Shown here in pieces: positions 45,806-54,975 of a DNA stretch of 64,000 bases. Both the position numbers and the translations under genes were made by a program. Position 1 is the first letter of the stretch. Every line of letters begins with the position of its first letter. The notes beneath the pieces are model-generated. The model saw only the letters and a program-made list of their open reading frames with translations. It had not been told where the DNA came from and did not search any database. The DNA is from Flavobacteriales bacterium ALC-1 (GTDB lineage: Bacteria > Bacteroidota > Bacteroidia > Flavobacteriales > Flavobacteriaceae): contig ABHI01000002.1 of NCBI GenBank assembly GCA_000171875.1, positions 62,001-126,000 on the forward strand. The letters run 5' to 3'.

Positions 45806-46370
45806 AAACCAAATAGAAGACTACGATTTAATTCGTAAAATAAACGGAGGTGATACAAATGCATTTAGACAATTAGTTTATATACATAAAGATGTATCAC
45901 TTTCACTTGCTTGTTCTATTTTAAAAGACACTATACTTGCAGAAGATGTACTACAAGATGTTTTTATCAAAGTATTTTATAAATTAAATACGTTCAATTT
46001 TAAATCTGCTTTTTCAACTTGGCTTTATAGAATAGTTATTAATACTGCTTATAATGAATTAAAAAAACAGAAACAAAGTATTTCTTTAGATGAAGAAAAT
46101 AAAGACATTTTTTTTGCACCTACTCTAGACGCAGATTTTATGAAAGAAGTAGATCAGAAAAAATACATTAATCTCGCATTAGCAAATTTGAGACGTGATG
46201 AATCTCTAGTCTTACGCTTATTTTATCTCTGTGAGTTGAGTATAAAAGAAATAGAAGAAATTACGAGTTTTAGAAAATCAAAAATCAAAGTTGACTTACA
46301 TCGTGGTCGAGAAAACCTAAATTTTCAACTTAAACAATTATTAGCTGACGATATAAACTATTTATTATGA
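45795..46370 (+). CDS. ECF-type sigma-70 factor
   Basis: 191 residues. Region 2 around LACSILKDTILAEDVLQDVFIKVFYKL and region 4 around LRRDESLVLRLFYLCELSIKEIEEITSF, by key residues, with FKSAFSTWLYRIVINTAYNELKK between. The start is a TTG at 45795 overlapping the preceding gene by 11 bp. Controls an unknown regulon; the next gene overlaps by the ATGA junction and is the likely anti-sigma factor. Confidence 0.9.
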   Translation: MKAKNQIEDYDLIRKINGGDTNAFRQLVYIHKDVSLSLACSILKDTILAEDVLQDVFIKVFYKLNTFNFKSAFSTWLYRIVINTAYNELKKQKQSISLDEENKDIFFAPTLDADFMKEVDQKKYINLALANLRRDESLVLRLFYLCELSIKEIEEITSFRKSKIKVDLHRGRENLNFQLKQLLADDINYLL

Positions 46371-46705
46371 AAGAAAAAGAATTTAAAAATATTATTAAAA
46401 AGGGAACTATAGAAACCTCTGATGATTTTATTAATACAGTAATGACTTCAATACAAAAGAGTCAAGACATAAAAAAAGTATCATTCTGGAAAACTTTAAA
46501 GGTAGCATTAATTGCTTCTACAATTCTTATTTCTGGTCTAACTTTTATATTACTGAAATCTAATATTACTGAAAATGACTTCTTCCACTTTTTATCAACC
46601 ATTCCAAAAATGCTTGTATTTGTAGTCATTACTTTATTTTTGTTACTGGGGGTTAATTCTTTGATAACATTAAGCGAACAAAAAACTAAAAAATCTCATT
46701 TTTAA
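46367..46705 (+). CDS. Small membrane protein, probable anti-sigma partner
   Basis: 112 residues: N-terminal cytoplasmic 42, then two hydrophobic helices (about 47-66, 83-103). The ATGA overlap with the sigma gene (46367-46370) fits a sigma/anti-sigma pair. No zinc-anti-sigma motif is seen. Its end overlaps the convergent S66 gene by 4 bp. Confidence 0.7.
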   Translation: MKEKEFKNIIKKGTIETSDDFINTVMTSIQKSQDIKKVSFWKTLKVALIASTILISGLTFILLKSNITENDFFHFLSTIPKMLVFVVITLFLLLGVNSLITLSEQKTKKSHF

Positions 46706-47724
46706 TCGAAAATAACAGAAGTCTTATTCTTTTCTACTATCAACTCAACTGTTCTTCCCAAAGCCAAAGCTCTATTATCTTTTTCATGTCCAGCAGGCAT
46801 ATTAAAAGCAATCGGAAAATCGTAATCTTTTAAAGCATCAAGAATCAGTTGCTCTACCGAAGTCCCCCAAAGTGTGGTATTCTTTCTTAATTTAGACATA
46901 TCACCAACAATAAGTCCTTTTAAATTATCAAAATAACCTGCACGTTTCATACTCTGTAACATACGGTCAATATGATATTTATACTCACCAATTTCTTCAA
47001 TAAATAAAATCTTTTCAGAAGTATCAATACTTTCCTTTGAACCCAACATGGTATGCAACATCGTTAAATTGCCTCCAACTAATTGACCAGAAGCGTTTCC
47101 TGTTCTATTATAATCAGAACCTTCTAAAGTATAATTTGAAGGGTTGCCAAATAAAGCCGTTTTAAATGTGTCAATAGCGTTTTTTATATCATTTAAATCC
47201 TTAGTAAGACTTACACACATTAAAGCATGTAAAGATTGAAAACCTTCGTTATGTAACTGATTATGTAAAGCTGTAATATCACTATACCCAATAATCCATT
47301 TTGGATTCTCTTTAAACGTTGTATAATCTAATTTGTCTAAAACTCTAACCGTTCCATAGCCGCCTCTTGCGCACCAAATTGCACTAATTTTTGGATCATT
47401 CATTGCATTTTGCAAATCCTCGCAGCGTTCATCATCTGTACCAGCAAAATGATCTGCTTTGCTAAATACATGTTTACCAACAACAGCATACAAACCCCAA
47501 CTTTTTAATAAATCTACAGCTTGTTGTACTTCGCGTTCTCTGTTTTTTAAAATTCCAGAAGGTGCAACAATAGCAACTGTATCACCAGCTTTTAAGTATG
47601 GAGGTTGAATTAGTTTTGATGTCATTTCCGAAGAATTATCAGTTACTTTTTGAGCTTGTACATTAGTATTTGCAATCAAAACGATAGCAAAAAAGAAGTA
47701 CATGATGTTGTGTCTCAAAATCAT
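46702..47724 (-). CDS. LD-carboxypeptidase, peptidase family S66
   Basis: 340 residues; signal peptide (a start at M8, 47703, would also give FFFAIVLIANTNVQA). S66 motifs: VAPSGILKN, WCARGGYGTVRVLD, nucleophile Ser in GYSDITALHNQ, Glu in FIEEIGEYKYHIDRML and His in AGHEKDN. Removes D-Ala from the tetrapeptide of peptidoglycan during recycling. Periplasmic if the signal is used. Confidence 0.9.
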   Translation of the reverse strand: MILRHNIMYFFFAIVLIANTNVQAQKVTDNSSEMTSKLIQPPYLKAGDTVAIVAPSGILKNREREVQQAVDLLKSWGLYAVVGKHVFSKADHFAGTDDERCEDLQNAMNDPKISAIWCARGGYGTVRVLDKLDYTTFKENPKWIIGYSDITALHNQLHNEGFQSLHALMCVSLTKDLNDIKNAIDTFKTALFGNPSNYTLEGSDYNRTGNASGQLVGGNLTMLHTMLGSKESIDTSEKILFIEEIGEYKYHIDRMLQSMKRAGYFDNLKGLIVGDMSKLRKNTTLWGTSVEQLILDALKDYDFPIAFNMPAGHEKDNRALALGRTVELIVEKNKTSVIFD

Positions 47725-47807
47725 AAATAGTGCTTTTTGTAAAAGTACATTTTTTTTCTAAATCGCTTTTATATTGCGTACTTTTGTAGCCTTCAAAAAT
47801 TGAAACT

Positions 47808-49856
47808 ATGTCTAAAAGATATACCATAACAGCAGCATTACCGTATACTAACGGTCCAATACATATTGGTCATTTAGCAGGAGTTTATGTGCCATCAGAT
47901 ATTTATGCGCGATACTTAAGGTTAACAGGTAATGATGTTGCTTTTATTTGTGGTAGTGATGAGCATGGAGTGCCAATTACTATTAAGGCCAAAAAAGAAG
48001 GAGTTACGCCACAAGATATAGTTGATAAATACCATGCAATTATTAAAAAATCGTTTGAAGATTTTGGGATTACTTTTGATAATTATTCACGTACATCAGC
48101 CAAGATTCATCATGATACAGCTCAAGAGTTTTTTAAAACACTTTACAATAAAAATGAGTTTATAGAAGAAGTAACAGAACAATTATACGATGCAGAAGCT
48201 AATCAGTTTTTAGCAGATCGTTTTATAGTTGGTACTTGCCCTAAGTGTGGTTATGAAGAAAGCTATGGGGATCAGTGTGAAAATTGTGGAACAAGTCATA
48301 ATGCTACAGATTTAATAAACCCAAAATCTGCAATAACAGGAAATGTACCAACGCTAAAGGAAACAAAGCATTGGTTTTTGCCTTTAAATAAGCATGAAGA
48401 TTTTCTTCGAGAATGGATTTTAAAAGGTCATAAAAAAGACTGGAAGCCTAATGTTTATGGACAAGTGAAATCTTGGGTAGATGATGGACTCAGGCCTAGA
48501 GCTGTAACCAGAGATTTAGGCTGGGGAATACCTGTACCTGTTGAAGGAGGCGAAGGTAAAGTGCTTTATGTTTGGTTTGATGCTCCAATTGGTTACATCT
48601 CAGCAACTAAAGAATGGGCAGCACGAGAAGGCAAAAACTGGGAAGATTATTGGAAAGATGAGAAGACTAAACTCGTTCACTTTATAGGAAAGGATAACAT
48701 TGTATTTCACTGTATTATTTTTCCATCTATGTTAAAAGCAGAAGGTTCTTATATTTTACCAGATAATGTGCCAGCAAACGAATTTTTAAACCTTGAAGGT
48801 AAAAAATTATCAACTTCAAAAAACTGGGCAGTTTGGTTACCAGATTATTTAATAGATTTTCCAAACCAGCAAGACGTATTGCGTTATGCTTTAACAGCAA
48901 ATGCTCCAGAATCGAAGGATAACGATTTTACTTGGAAAGATTTCCAAGCCAGAAACAATAACGAATTGGTGGCCATTTTTGGGAATTTTATAAATCGTGT
49001 TGTGGTCTTAACGAATAAGTATTACGATGGTGTTGTACCAAGTCCATCGAACTATACAGCTATTGATGAAGAAACTTTAGCAACAGTAAAGGCGTATCCA
49101 GCTGTGATTTCGAGTTCTATTGAGCGTTACCGTTTTAGAGAAGCTAGCCAAGAGCTAATGAATTTAGCGCGATTAGGTAATAAATATTTAGCAGACGAAG
49201 AACCTTGGAAAACGATTAAAACTGATGAAGGGCGTACTAAAACCGTAATGTTTGTAGCCTTGCAAATTGCCTCAGCTTTAGCTGTTTTATCTGAACCCTT
49301 TTTACCGTTTACTTCGGTAAAGCTGAAAGGTATATTAGATTCTAATGATAATGTTTGGGAAGACATTTCTACTAAAGAGATTCTACTTTCAGCTTCACAC
49401 CAAATAGGGAAAGGTGAATTGCTGTTTTCAAAAATTGAAGATGCTGAAATCCAAAAACAGCTCGATAAATTAGAGGCTAGTAAAAAAGCAAACGAAGCTG
49501 CTAACAAAGTTGTTGAACCTCAAAAAGAAGAAATTGTTTTTGATGATTTTACCAAGTTAGACATCAGAGTCGGTACCATTCTAGAAGCTGAAAAAATGCC
49601 AAAAACAAAAAAACTTTTAGTACTAAAAGTAGATACTGGTATTGATACACGTACTATTGTTTCTGGTATTGCAGAAAGCTTTAAGCCAGAAGAGGTTGTA
49701 GGCAAGCGTGTTACAGTTTTGGTAAATCTAGCGCCGAGAAAGTTACGTGGTGTTGAAAGTCAAGGCATGATTTTAATGACTGAGGATGAAGGTGGCAATT
49801 TGGTGTTTGTTAATCCTGATATTGATGGTGTTTCTAATGGCTTAAAGATTAGTTGA
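47808..49856 (+). CDS. metG: Methionyl-tRNA synthetase
   Basis: 682 residues. HIGH as HIGH at residues 19-22, KMSKS as KLSTS near residue 333, zinc knuckle [17 protein letters not shown] near 144, anticodon-binding helices, and a C-terminal tRNA-binding (TRBP-like) domain from about 575. Charges tRNA-Met. A -7 element TACTTTTG sits at 47779-47786, 22 bp before the ATG. Confidence 0.98.
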   Translation: MSKRYTITAALPYTNGPIHIGHLAGVYVPSDIYARYLRLTGNDVAFICGSDEHGVPITIKAKKEGVTPQDIVDKYHAIIKKSFEDFGITFDNYSRTSAKIHHDTAQEFFKTLYNKNEFIEEVTEQLYDAEANQFLADRFIVGTCPKCGYEESYGDQCENCGTSHNATDLINPKSAITGNVPTLKETKHWFLPLNKHEDFLREWILKGHKKDWKPNVYGQVKSWVDDGLRPRAVTRDLGWGIPVPVEGGEGKVLYVWFDAPIGYISATKEWAAREGKNWEDYWKDEKTKLVHFIGKDNIVFHCIIFPSMLKAEGSYILPDNVPANEFLNLEGKKLSTSKNWAVWLPDYLIDFPNQQDVLRYALTANAPESKDNDFTWKDFQARNNNELVAIFGNFINRVVVLTNKYYDGVVPSPSNYTAIDEETLATVKAYPAVISSSIERYRFREASQELMNLARLGNKYLADEEPWKTIKTDEGRTKTVMFVALQIASALAVLSEPFLPFTSVKLKGILDSNDNVWEDISTKEILLSASHQIGKGELLFSKIEDAEIQKQLDKLEASKKANEAANKVVEPQKEEIVFDDFTKLDIRVGTILEAEKMPKTKKLLVLKVDTGIDTRTIVSGIAESFKPEEVVGKRVTVLVNLAPRKLRGVESQGMILMTEDEGGNLVFVNPDIDGVSNGLKIS

Positions 49857-49995
49857 GCTAATAAATTTGCCACAAGTCAATTATACTAAGAGAAGTATAA
49901 TCCAGTAAGTTTTTAGTATTATTTACTAAACCAAAGTTAATTTAACATAATAATAGCTTGATTTTAACTAAATTTATAGTTAAAAATCAGCAATT

Positions 49996-52431
49996 ATGAA
50001 AACTAACTACTCACAAAGAACATTCAAGTTTACTTTTATTGTTTTTTTATTAAGTGTGTTCTCAATCAGCGCACAAGAAGATTCAGAAATTTTAGAAGCG
50101 TACGAAGAATATACAGACGCAGCTAGAGAGGTTGTATATATGCAACTAAATAAATCCACTTATATTACAGGAGAATCCATTGGTTTTACCGCTTATGTGA
50201 TGGATAAAAAAGATAAAAAACCATCACTACTTACTACAAATCTATATGTTAGTATTGAAGATAAAAATCAGAACATACTAAAACAAAAACTGATTAAAGT
50301 AACTGATGGAGTTGCCTCAAACACATTTGAAGTAGATTCGGTTTTCGGTTCTGGATATTACAATATCAAAGCCTACACCAATTGGATGCTCAATTTTAAT
50401 GAGCAAAATTTTTATACAGAATCTATAAGAATTATTAATCCAGATAATGATGAGTATGTTGAAGAAACAGTAGTTGCTAATACCATTGATGCCCAGTTTT
50501 TACCAGAGAGTGGGCATTTACTTAATGGTGTTATAAATAATATCGGTGTTGTGATTAAGGATAATCTCGGCTTTGGTATTCCTAATGTAACAGGTGAGGT
50601 TGTAGACAAGAATAATGAAGTATTATCTTCTTTTGAAACCAATCAATTTGGTATTGGTAAATTTCAATTATTAGCAGATGTAAATAACAATTACAAAGTA
50701 AATATTAAAAATGCCAATAAGGATTTTAGTTTTGGTCTTAATCAAAATATAGAAGAGAAAGGCATAATTATGTCACTCAAAAGTCTAAAATCTAAAGTTT
50801 TTGTGTCTTTAACGACCAATACCAAAACCTTAGAAAGCATAAAAAATAGAAGACATACCTTAATGATTCATAATGGTGAAAATTATGATATAATGGATAT
50901 TTATTTTACAGATGACACTGTTGTTACAAAGGCCATTGATTATAGTAATAGTGCATCAGGGGTAAATATACTCACACTTTTTAATGACAATGATCAACCT
51001 ATAGCTGAGCGCTTGTTCTTTAATTATGAAGGTGTAAATGTTATGGCTTCAAATGATATTTCAGCAACCAGAAGTAGGGATTCGGTTACCGTAAAACTTA
51101 ATTTTAAAGACATAAATCCTGCATCTTATAATTCTATAAGTGTTTCTGTTTTACCTCAGGGGACAGAATCTTACAACAAACACAATAACATTGTATCATA
51201 CACATTTTTGCAACCTTATATAAACGGAACTATAGAACAGGCCAAATACTATTTTACAGATGTCAGTTCTAAAAAACAATATGAGTTAGATAATTTATTG
51301 TTAACACAAGGGTGGAGTAGTTACGACTGGAACCAGATTTTTAATGATGAATACAATCAAGTTTATAATTTTGAACAGGGTATTAGACTAAAAGCAAACT
51401 TATCTAGTGATGCTTCAAAGGGTCCGCAGAGTAATTATCTAATGCATGCTATTAGCGATGAGGAACCAAGAGTTTTTGAGCTTAAAGAAGGTGATGACAG
51501 CTTTGTTGTAGAAAATTTATTTCCTGTTGGACAAGACCAAATCAGTATGTCTAAAATGACAAAATTAAATGGTCTTATTCCAGCTTCACTTTACTTTCAG
51601 TCTTTTCCTAATTCTATTCCGAGATTAACTACAGATTTCAATGTATTAAAGCCTAAACTCATTTATAAAGTTTCTGAAAGCCTCACTAGAGGAAACAAAA
51701 TTTTAGAAAATAATAAGGATAATGTTCAGAGATTAGATGAAGTGGTAGTAAAGTCTAGATTAGACAGAAAAAGACAACGTATAGAAAAATTAAGTAAAGG
51801 GCGTTATGGAAAAGTAGATATTGTAGATGAAGATGATCGCTTAATGTATAATACCTTAGGTAGTTATCTAAATTATAAAGGTTATAATGTAGATGAAAGC
51901 GGAGGGCAGTTTGTTGTTACAGATCGTTTAAGTGTTTCCGGAGGCAGACCAGGATTTGGAGAAGGTGAACCCGTAGTGCATAGCCCAACGATTTATCTTG
52001 ATGATATGCAATTAGTAGATACTGCTATATTAACTCAATATTCGTTAACGAATGTAGATTATATAGAAATTAATAGACAAGGTCTTGGTGAAGGTCTTAG
52101 AGGAAATAATGGATCTATTCGTATTTATTCTAATCCCGCAATTTCTGGTAGTTATAATAATCAAGACAGTGTACAACAATTTAAATTGCCTTTGGTTTTT
52201 AGTGCAGAAAAAAAATATTATGCACCTAAGTATAGAAATACAGGGGATAGTTTCTATAAAGCTTATGGTGTTATAGATTGGATGCCAAAACTAATTGTAG
52301 ATGAAAACGGAAATATTAATATTAAATTTGCTAAACCAAGAACTCCTGTTACACTTTATATAGAAGGTATTGCCAATGATGGTTCATTTGTTTTTGAAGA
52401 AAAAACCATTTCATTGAATAAGAATTTTTAA
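49996..52431 (+). CDS. MG2-like/TonB plug-like domain protein, copy 1
   Basis: 811 residues with signal peptide ending SAQ. About residues 35-140 read as a macroglobulin MG2-like domain (VYMQLNKSTYITGESIGFTAYV). Around 600-730 is a plug-domain-like part: LDEVVVKS, then TIYLDDMQLVDTAILTQYSLTNVDYIEINRQG, without an attached beta-barrel. A C-terminal beta domain ends IEGIANDGSFVFEE. Such proteins recur in Bacteroidota near TonB-dependent receptors. Function unknown; possibly periplasmic or surface tethering of a partner. Confidence 0.78.
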   Translation: MKTNYSQRTFKFTFIVFLLSVFSISAQEDSEILEAYEEYTDAAREVVYMQLNKSTYITGESIGFTAYVMDKKDKKPSLLTTNLYVSIEDKNQNILKQKLIKVTDGVASNTFEVDSVFGSGYYNIKAYTNWMLNFNEQNFYTESIRIINPDNDEYVEETVVANTIDAQFLPESGHLLNGVINNIGVVIKDNLGFGIPNVTGEVVDKNNEVLSSFETNQFGIGKFQLLADVNNNYKVNIKNANKDFSFGLNQNIEEKGIIMSLKSLKSKVFVSLTTNTKTLESIKNRRHTLMIHNGENYDIMDIYFTDDTVVTKAIDYSNSASGVNILTLFNDNDQPIAERLFFNYEGVNVMASNDISATRSRDSVTVKLNFKDINPASYNSISVSVLPQGTESYNKHNNIVSYTFLQPYINGTIEQAKYYFTDVSSKKQYELDNLLLTQGWSSYDWNQIFNDEYNQVYNFEQGIRLKANLSSDASKGPQSNYLMHAISDEEPRVFELKEGDDSFVVENLFPVGQDQISMSKMTKLNGLIPASLYFQSFPNSIPRLTTDFNVLKPKLIYKVSESLTRGNKILENNKDNVQRLDEVVVKSRLDRKRQRIEKLSKGRYGKVDIVDEDDRLMYNTLGSYLNYKGYNVDESGGQFVVTDRLSVSGGRPGFGEGEPVVHSPTIYLDDMQLVDTAILTQYSLTNVDYIEINRQGLGEGLRGNNGSIRIYSNPAISGSYNNQDSVQQFKLPLVFSAEKKYYAPKYRNTGDSFYKAYGVIDWMPKLIVDENGNINIKFAKPRTPVTLYIEGIANDGSFVFEEKTISLNKNF

Positions 52432-52512
52432 AAAACATAAAAGATAGCTTCGGCATAATTTTTGATACTTTTCCTACAAGCTATCAATTATTAATTTTCA
52501 AAACCATCAATT

Positions 52513-54972
52513 ATGAAAAATTCTACTCTATTTTCAATTTCCAAATTAGTACTCTTAATTGTTTTCTTAAGTTTTAATGCATTAATTGCTCAAGAAGACC
52601 CAGTTGATATTATAGACAGTTATGAAGATTACACTTCGGACGCAAGAGAAGTTGTCTATGTACATCTTAATAAATCTACTTACATTAAAGGAGAAAGTAT
52701 AGGGTTTACAGCTTACGTATTAGATAAAAAAGACAAAAAACCATCATTAGTTACTACCAATCTTTATGTAAGTATAGAAGACGACAAGAAGAATGTATTA
52801 CAGAAAAAACTGCTTAAAGTAGAAAATGGAATAGCCTCAAATATTATTGAGTTAGACTCTAGCTTCACTTCTGGTTATTATACGTTTAAAGCGTACACCA
52901 ATTGGATGCGAAATTTCAATGAGCAAAACTATTTTATAGAATCTGTACGAATAATTGACCCTAAAGGACAAGAATATATAGAAACAGCAAGAGTTGAAAA
53001 TGCTATTGATGCTCAATTTTTACCTGAAGGTGGTCATTTGCTTAATGGAGTCGTTAATAATGTTGGTGTGGTATTAAAAGATTCGAAAGGTTATGGTATT
53101 GCATCTGTAAAAGGTGAGGTAAGAGATCAAAATGATAATCTTATCACACAATTTGAAGTGAATCAGTTTGGTATAGGCAAGTTTCCATTACTAGCAGAAA
53201 TAGGAAACAGCTATAAAGTAAACCTAAGTTACTTAAATAAAGATTATAGTTTTACGCTAAACGAAAAAATAGAACCTATTGGTATTACACTATCTCTTGT
53301 GAACCATAAGAATAAAGCTATCGTTTCGTTGGTTACTAATAAAGAGAGTCTAAAACAGATTAAAAATAAGCCCTATAGCCTTACTGTACATAATGGAGAA
53401 AAAATTGAGGCTTTAGATATAGTATTCAATAAAGATTTGGATATACTAACCGTGTTCGATTTAGATCAGTTAACTCCTGGCGTTAATATTCTTACGCTTT
53501 TTAATGAAAACAATCAGCCTATAATAGAGCGTTTGTTCTTTAATTATAATGGTATTGATGTTATAACTTCTGGTAAATTATCAGCATCTAAAGCTAGCGA
53601 TTCTATTGTAATGAAACTCAATTTTAAAGCTGTTAATACCAGAGAATTCAATAATCTTAGTGTTTCAGTTTTACCTCAAGAAACAAAATCTTATGGTAGA
53701 CATCATAGTATCTTATCATATACTTATTTACAGCCCTATGTTAATGGTATCATTGAGCAAGCCAAATATTATTTTACAGATATAAGTCAAGAAAAACAGT
53801 TAGAATTAGACAACCTATTAATTACTCAAGGTTGGAGTAGTTACGATTGGAATTATATCTTTAAACCAGCAGAATATCTTACGTATCCGTTTGAGCAAGG
53901 GTTTACCTTAAGAGCTAACATCAATAAAGATGTTAAAGGGCCAAACAATAGATATATGCTACACGCCATTGCAGACCAAGAACCTAAGTTGTTTGAAGCT
54001 GATGATACTGATAAAACATTTACCTTAGAAAATATCTTTATTTCTGAAAAAGATAGCATGTACTTATCCGAAGTGAAAGCTAAAGACCTTTTATCACCTG
54101 CAAAATTATATTTGCAATCTTATCCGAATATGATTCCAGTTTTTACGACCTCTAAAAACGCTTTAAAACCAAAAGCCGATTATGCGACTTTTGCAGGTTT
54201 AAAAAATAAAGTATTGTTTGAGAACCTAAATAATATCCATGAGTTAGATGAGGTTGTAGTAAAAACAGAATTAGATAAAATAAGACTGAGATTACTAGAG
54301 CTTGGTCAGCATACCTATGGTAAAATAAAAATACCTACGCAGTTAGATAGGCTTAATTTTTATACCCTTGGGCAATATTTAGCTCAGTCAAATGTTAGAG
54401 TGAGTGAAGGACCTGGAACTTTCAGTGTTTTTTTTCCAAGAAATGATAGAGGATCATTTGGTGGAGCTGGTGCTAGTGCTGGAGGTGGAGATGACGAAAT
54501 CGAAGGAGAAAATGGTAGGTTAGAAAATACAGGAGCTCTTATATTTTTAGATGGAATGCAAATTATTGATACTTCAATATTTGCCTCTATGCCAATGAGT
54601 AATGTAGATTATGTAGAATTAGACCCTTCGGGTTTTGGTATGGGTATAAGAGGTAATCAAGGTGTCATAAAAATTTACACATTACAAGGTAGCGCTTATA
54701 AATCTGCAAGTAGAGATACAGCTCAAAAATACAGTCTTCCACTAACGTTTAGCGCAAAGAAAAAATTCTATGCACCAAAGTATCGTTATTATAATGATGA
54801 TTTCTATAAGGGTTATGGAACTGTAGCTTGGAAACCAGAACTTTTTGTAGATGGTAATGGAGATATTAGTATTAAAATAAAACAGCCTAAAGTACCAGTA
54901 ACCTTATTTATAGAAGGTATTGCAAATGATGGCTCATTCGTTTTTGAAGAAAAAGCGATATCCTTAAATTAA
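52513..54972 (+). CDS. MG2-like/TonB plug-like domain protein, copy 2
   Basis: 819 residues, tandem paralog of the gene 81 bp upstream and co-directional with it. Domain order is the same: MG2-like (VYVHLNKSTYIKGESIGFTAYV), LDEVVVKT, FLDGMQIIDTSIFASMPMSNVDYVELDPSGFGMGIRGN and the same C-terminal end. A Gly-rich insertion (GGAGASAGGGDDE near residue 655) is unique to this copy. Probably a duplication with divergent specificity. Ends 3 bp from the convergent TonB-dependent receptor gene. Confidence 0.78.
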   Translation: MKNSTLFSISKLVLLIVFLSFNALIAQEDPVDIIDSYEDYTSDAREVVYVHLNKSTYIKGESIGFTAYVLDKKDKKPSLVTTNLYVSIEDDKKNVLQKKLLKVENGIASNIIELDSSFTSGYYTFKAYTNWMRNFNEQNYFIESVRIIDPKGQEYIETARVENAIDAQFLPEGGHLLNGVVNNVGVVLKDSKGYGIASVKGEVRDQNDNLITQFEVNQFGIGKFPLLAEIGNSYKVNLSYLNKDYSFTLNEKIEPIGITLSLVNHKNKAIVSLVTNKESLKQIKNKPYSLTVHNGEKIEALDIVFNKDLDILTVFDLDQLTPGVNILTLFNENNQPIIERLFFNYNGIDVITSGKLSASKASDSIVMKLNFKAVNTREFNNLSVSVLPQETKSYGRHHSILSYTYLQPYVNGIIEQAKYYFTDISQEKQLELDNLLITQGWSSYDWNYIFKPAEYLTYPFEQGFTLRANINKDVKGPNNRYMLHAIADQEPKLFEADDTDKTFTLENIFISEKDSMYLSEVKAKDLLSPAKLYLQSYPNMIPVFTTSKNALKPKADYATFAGLKNKVLFENLNNIHELDEVVVKTELDKIRLRLLELGQHTYGKIKIPTQLDRLNFYTLGQYLAQSNVRVSEGPGTFSVFFPRNDRGSFGGAGASAGGGDDEIEGENGRLENTGALIFLDGMQIIDTSIFASMPMSNVDYVELDPSGFGMGIRGNQGVIKIYTLQGSAYKSASRDTAQKYSLPLTFSAKKKFYAPKYRYYNDDFYKGYGTVAWKPELFVDGNGDISIKIKQPKVPVTLFIEGIANDGSFVFEEKAISLN

Positions 54973-54975
54973 ACA

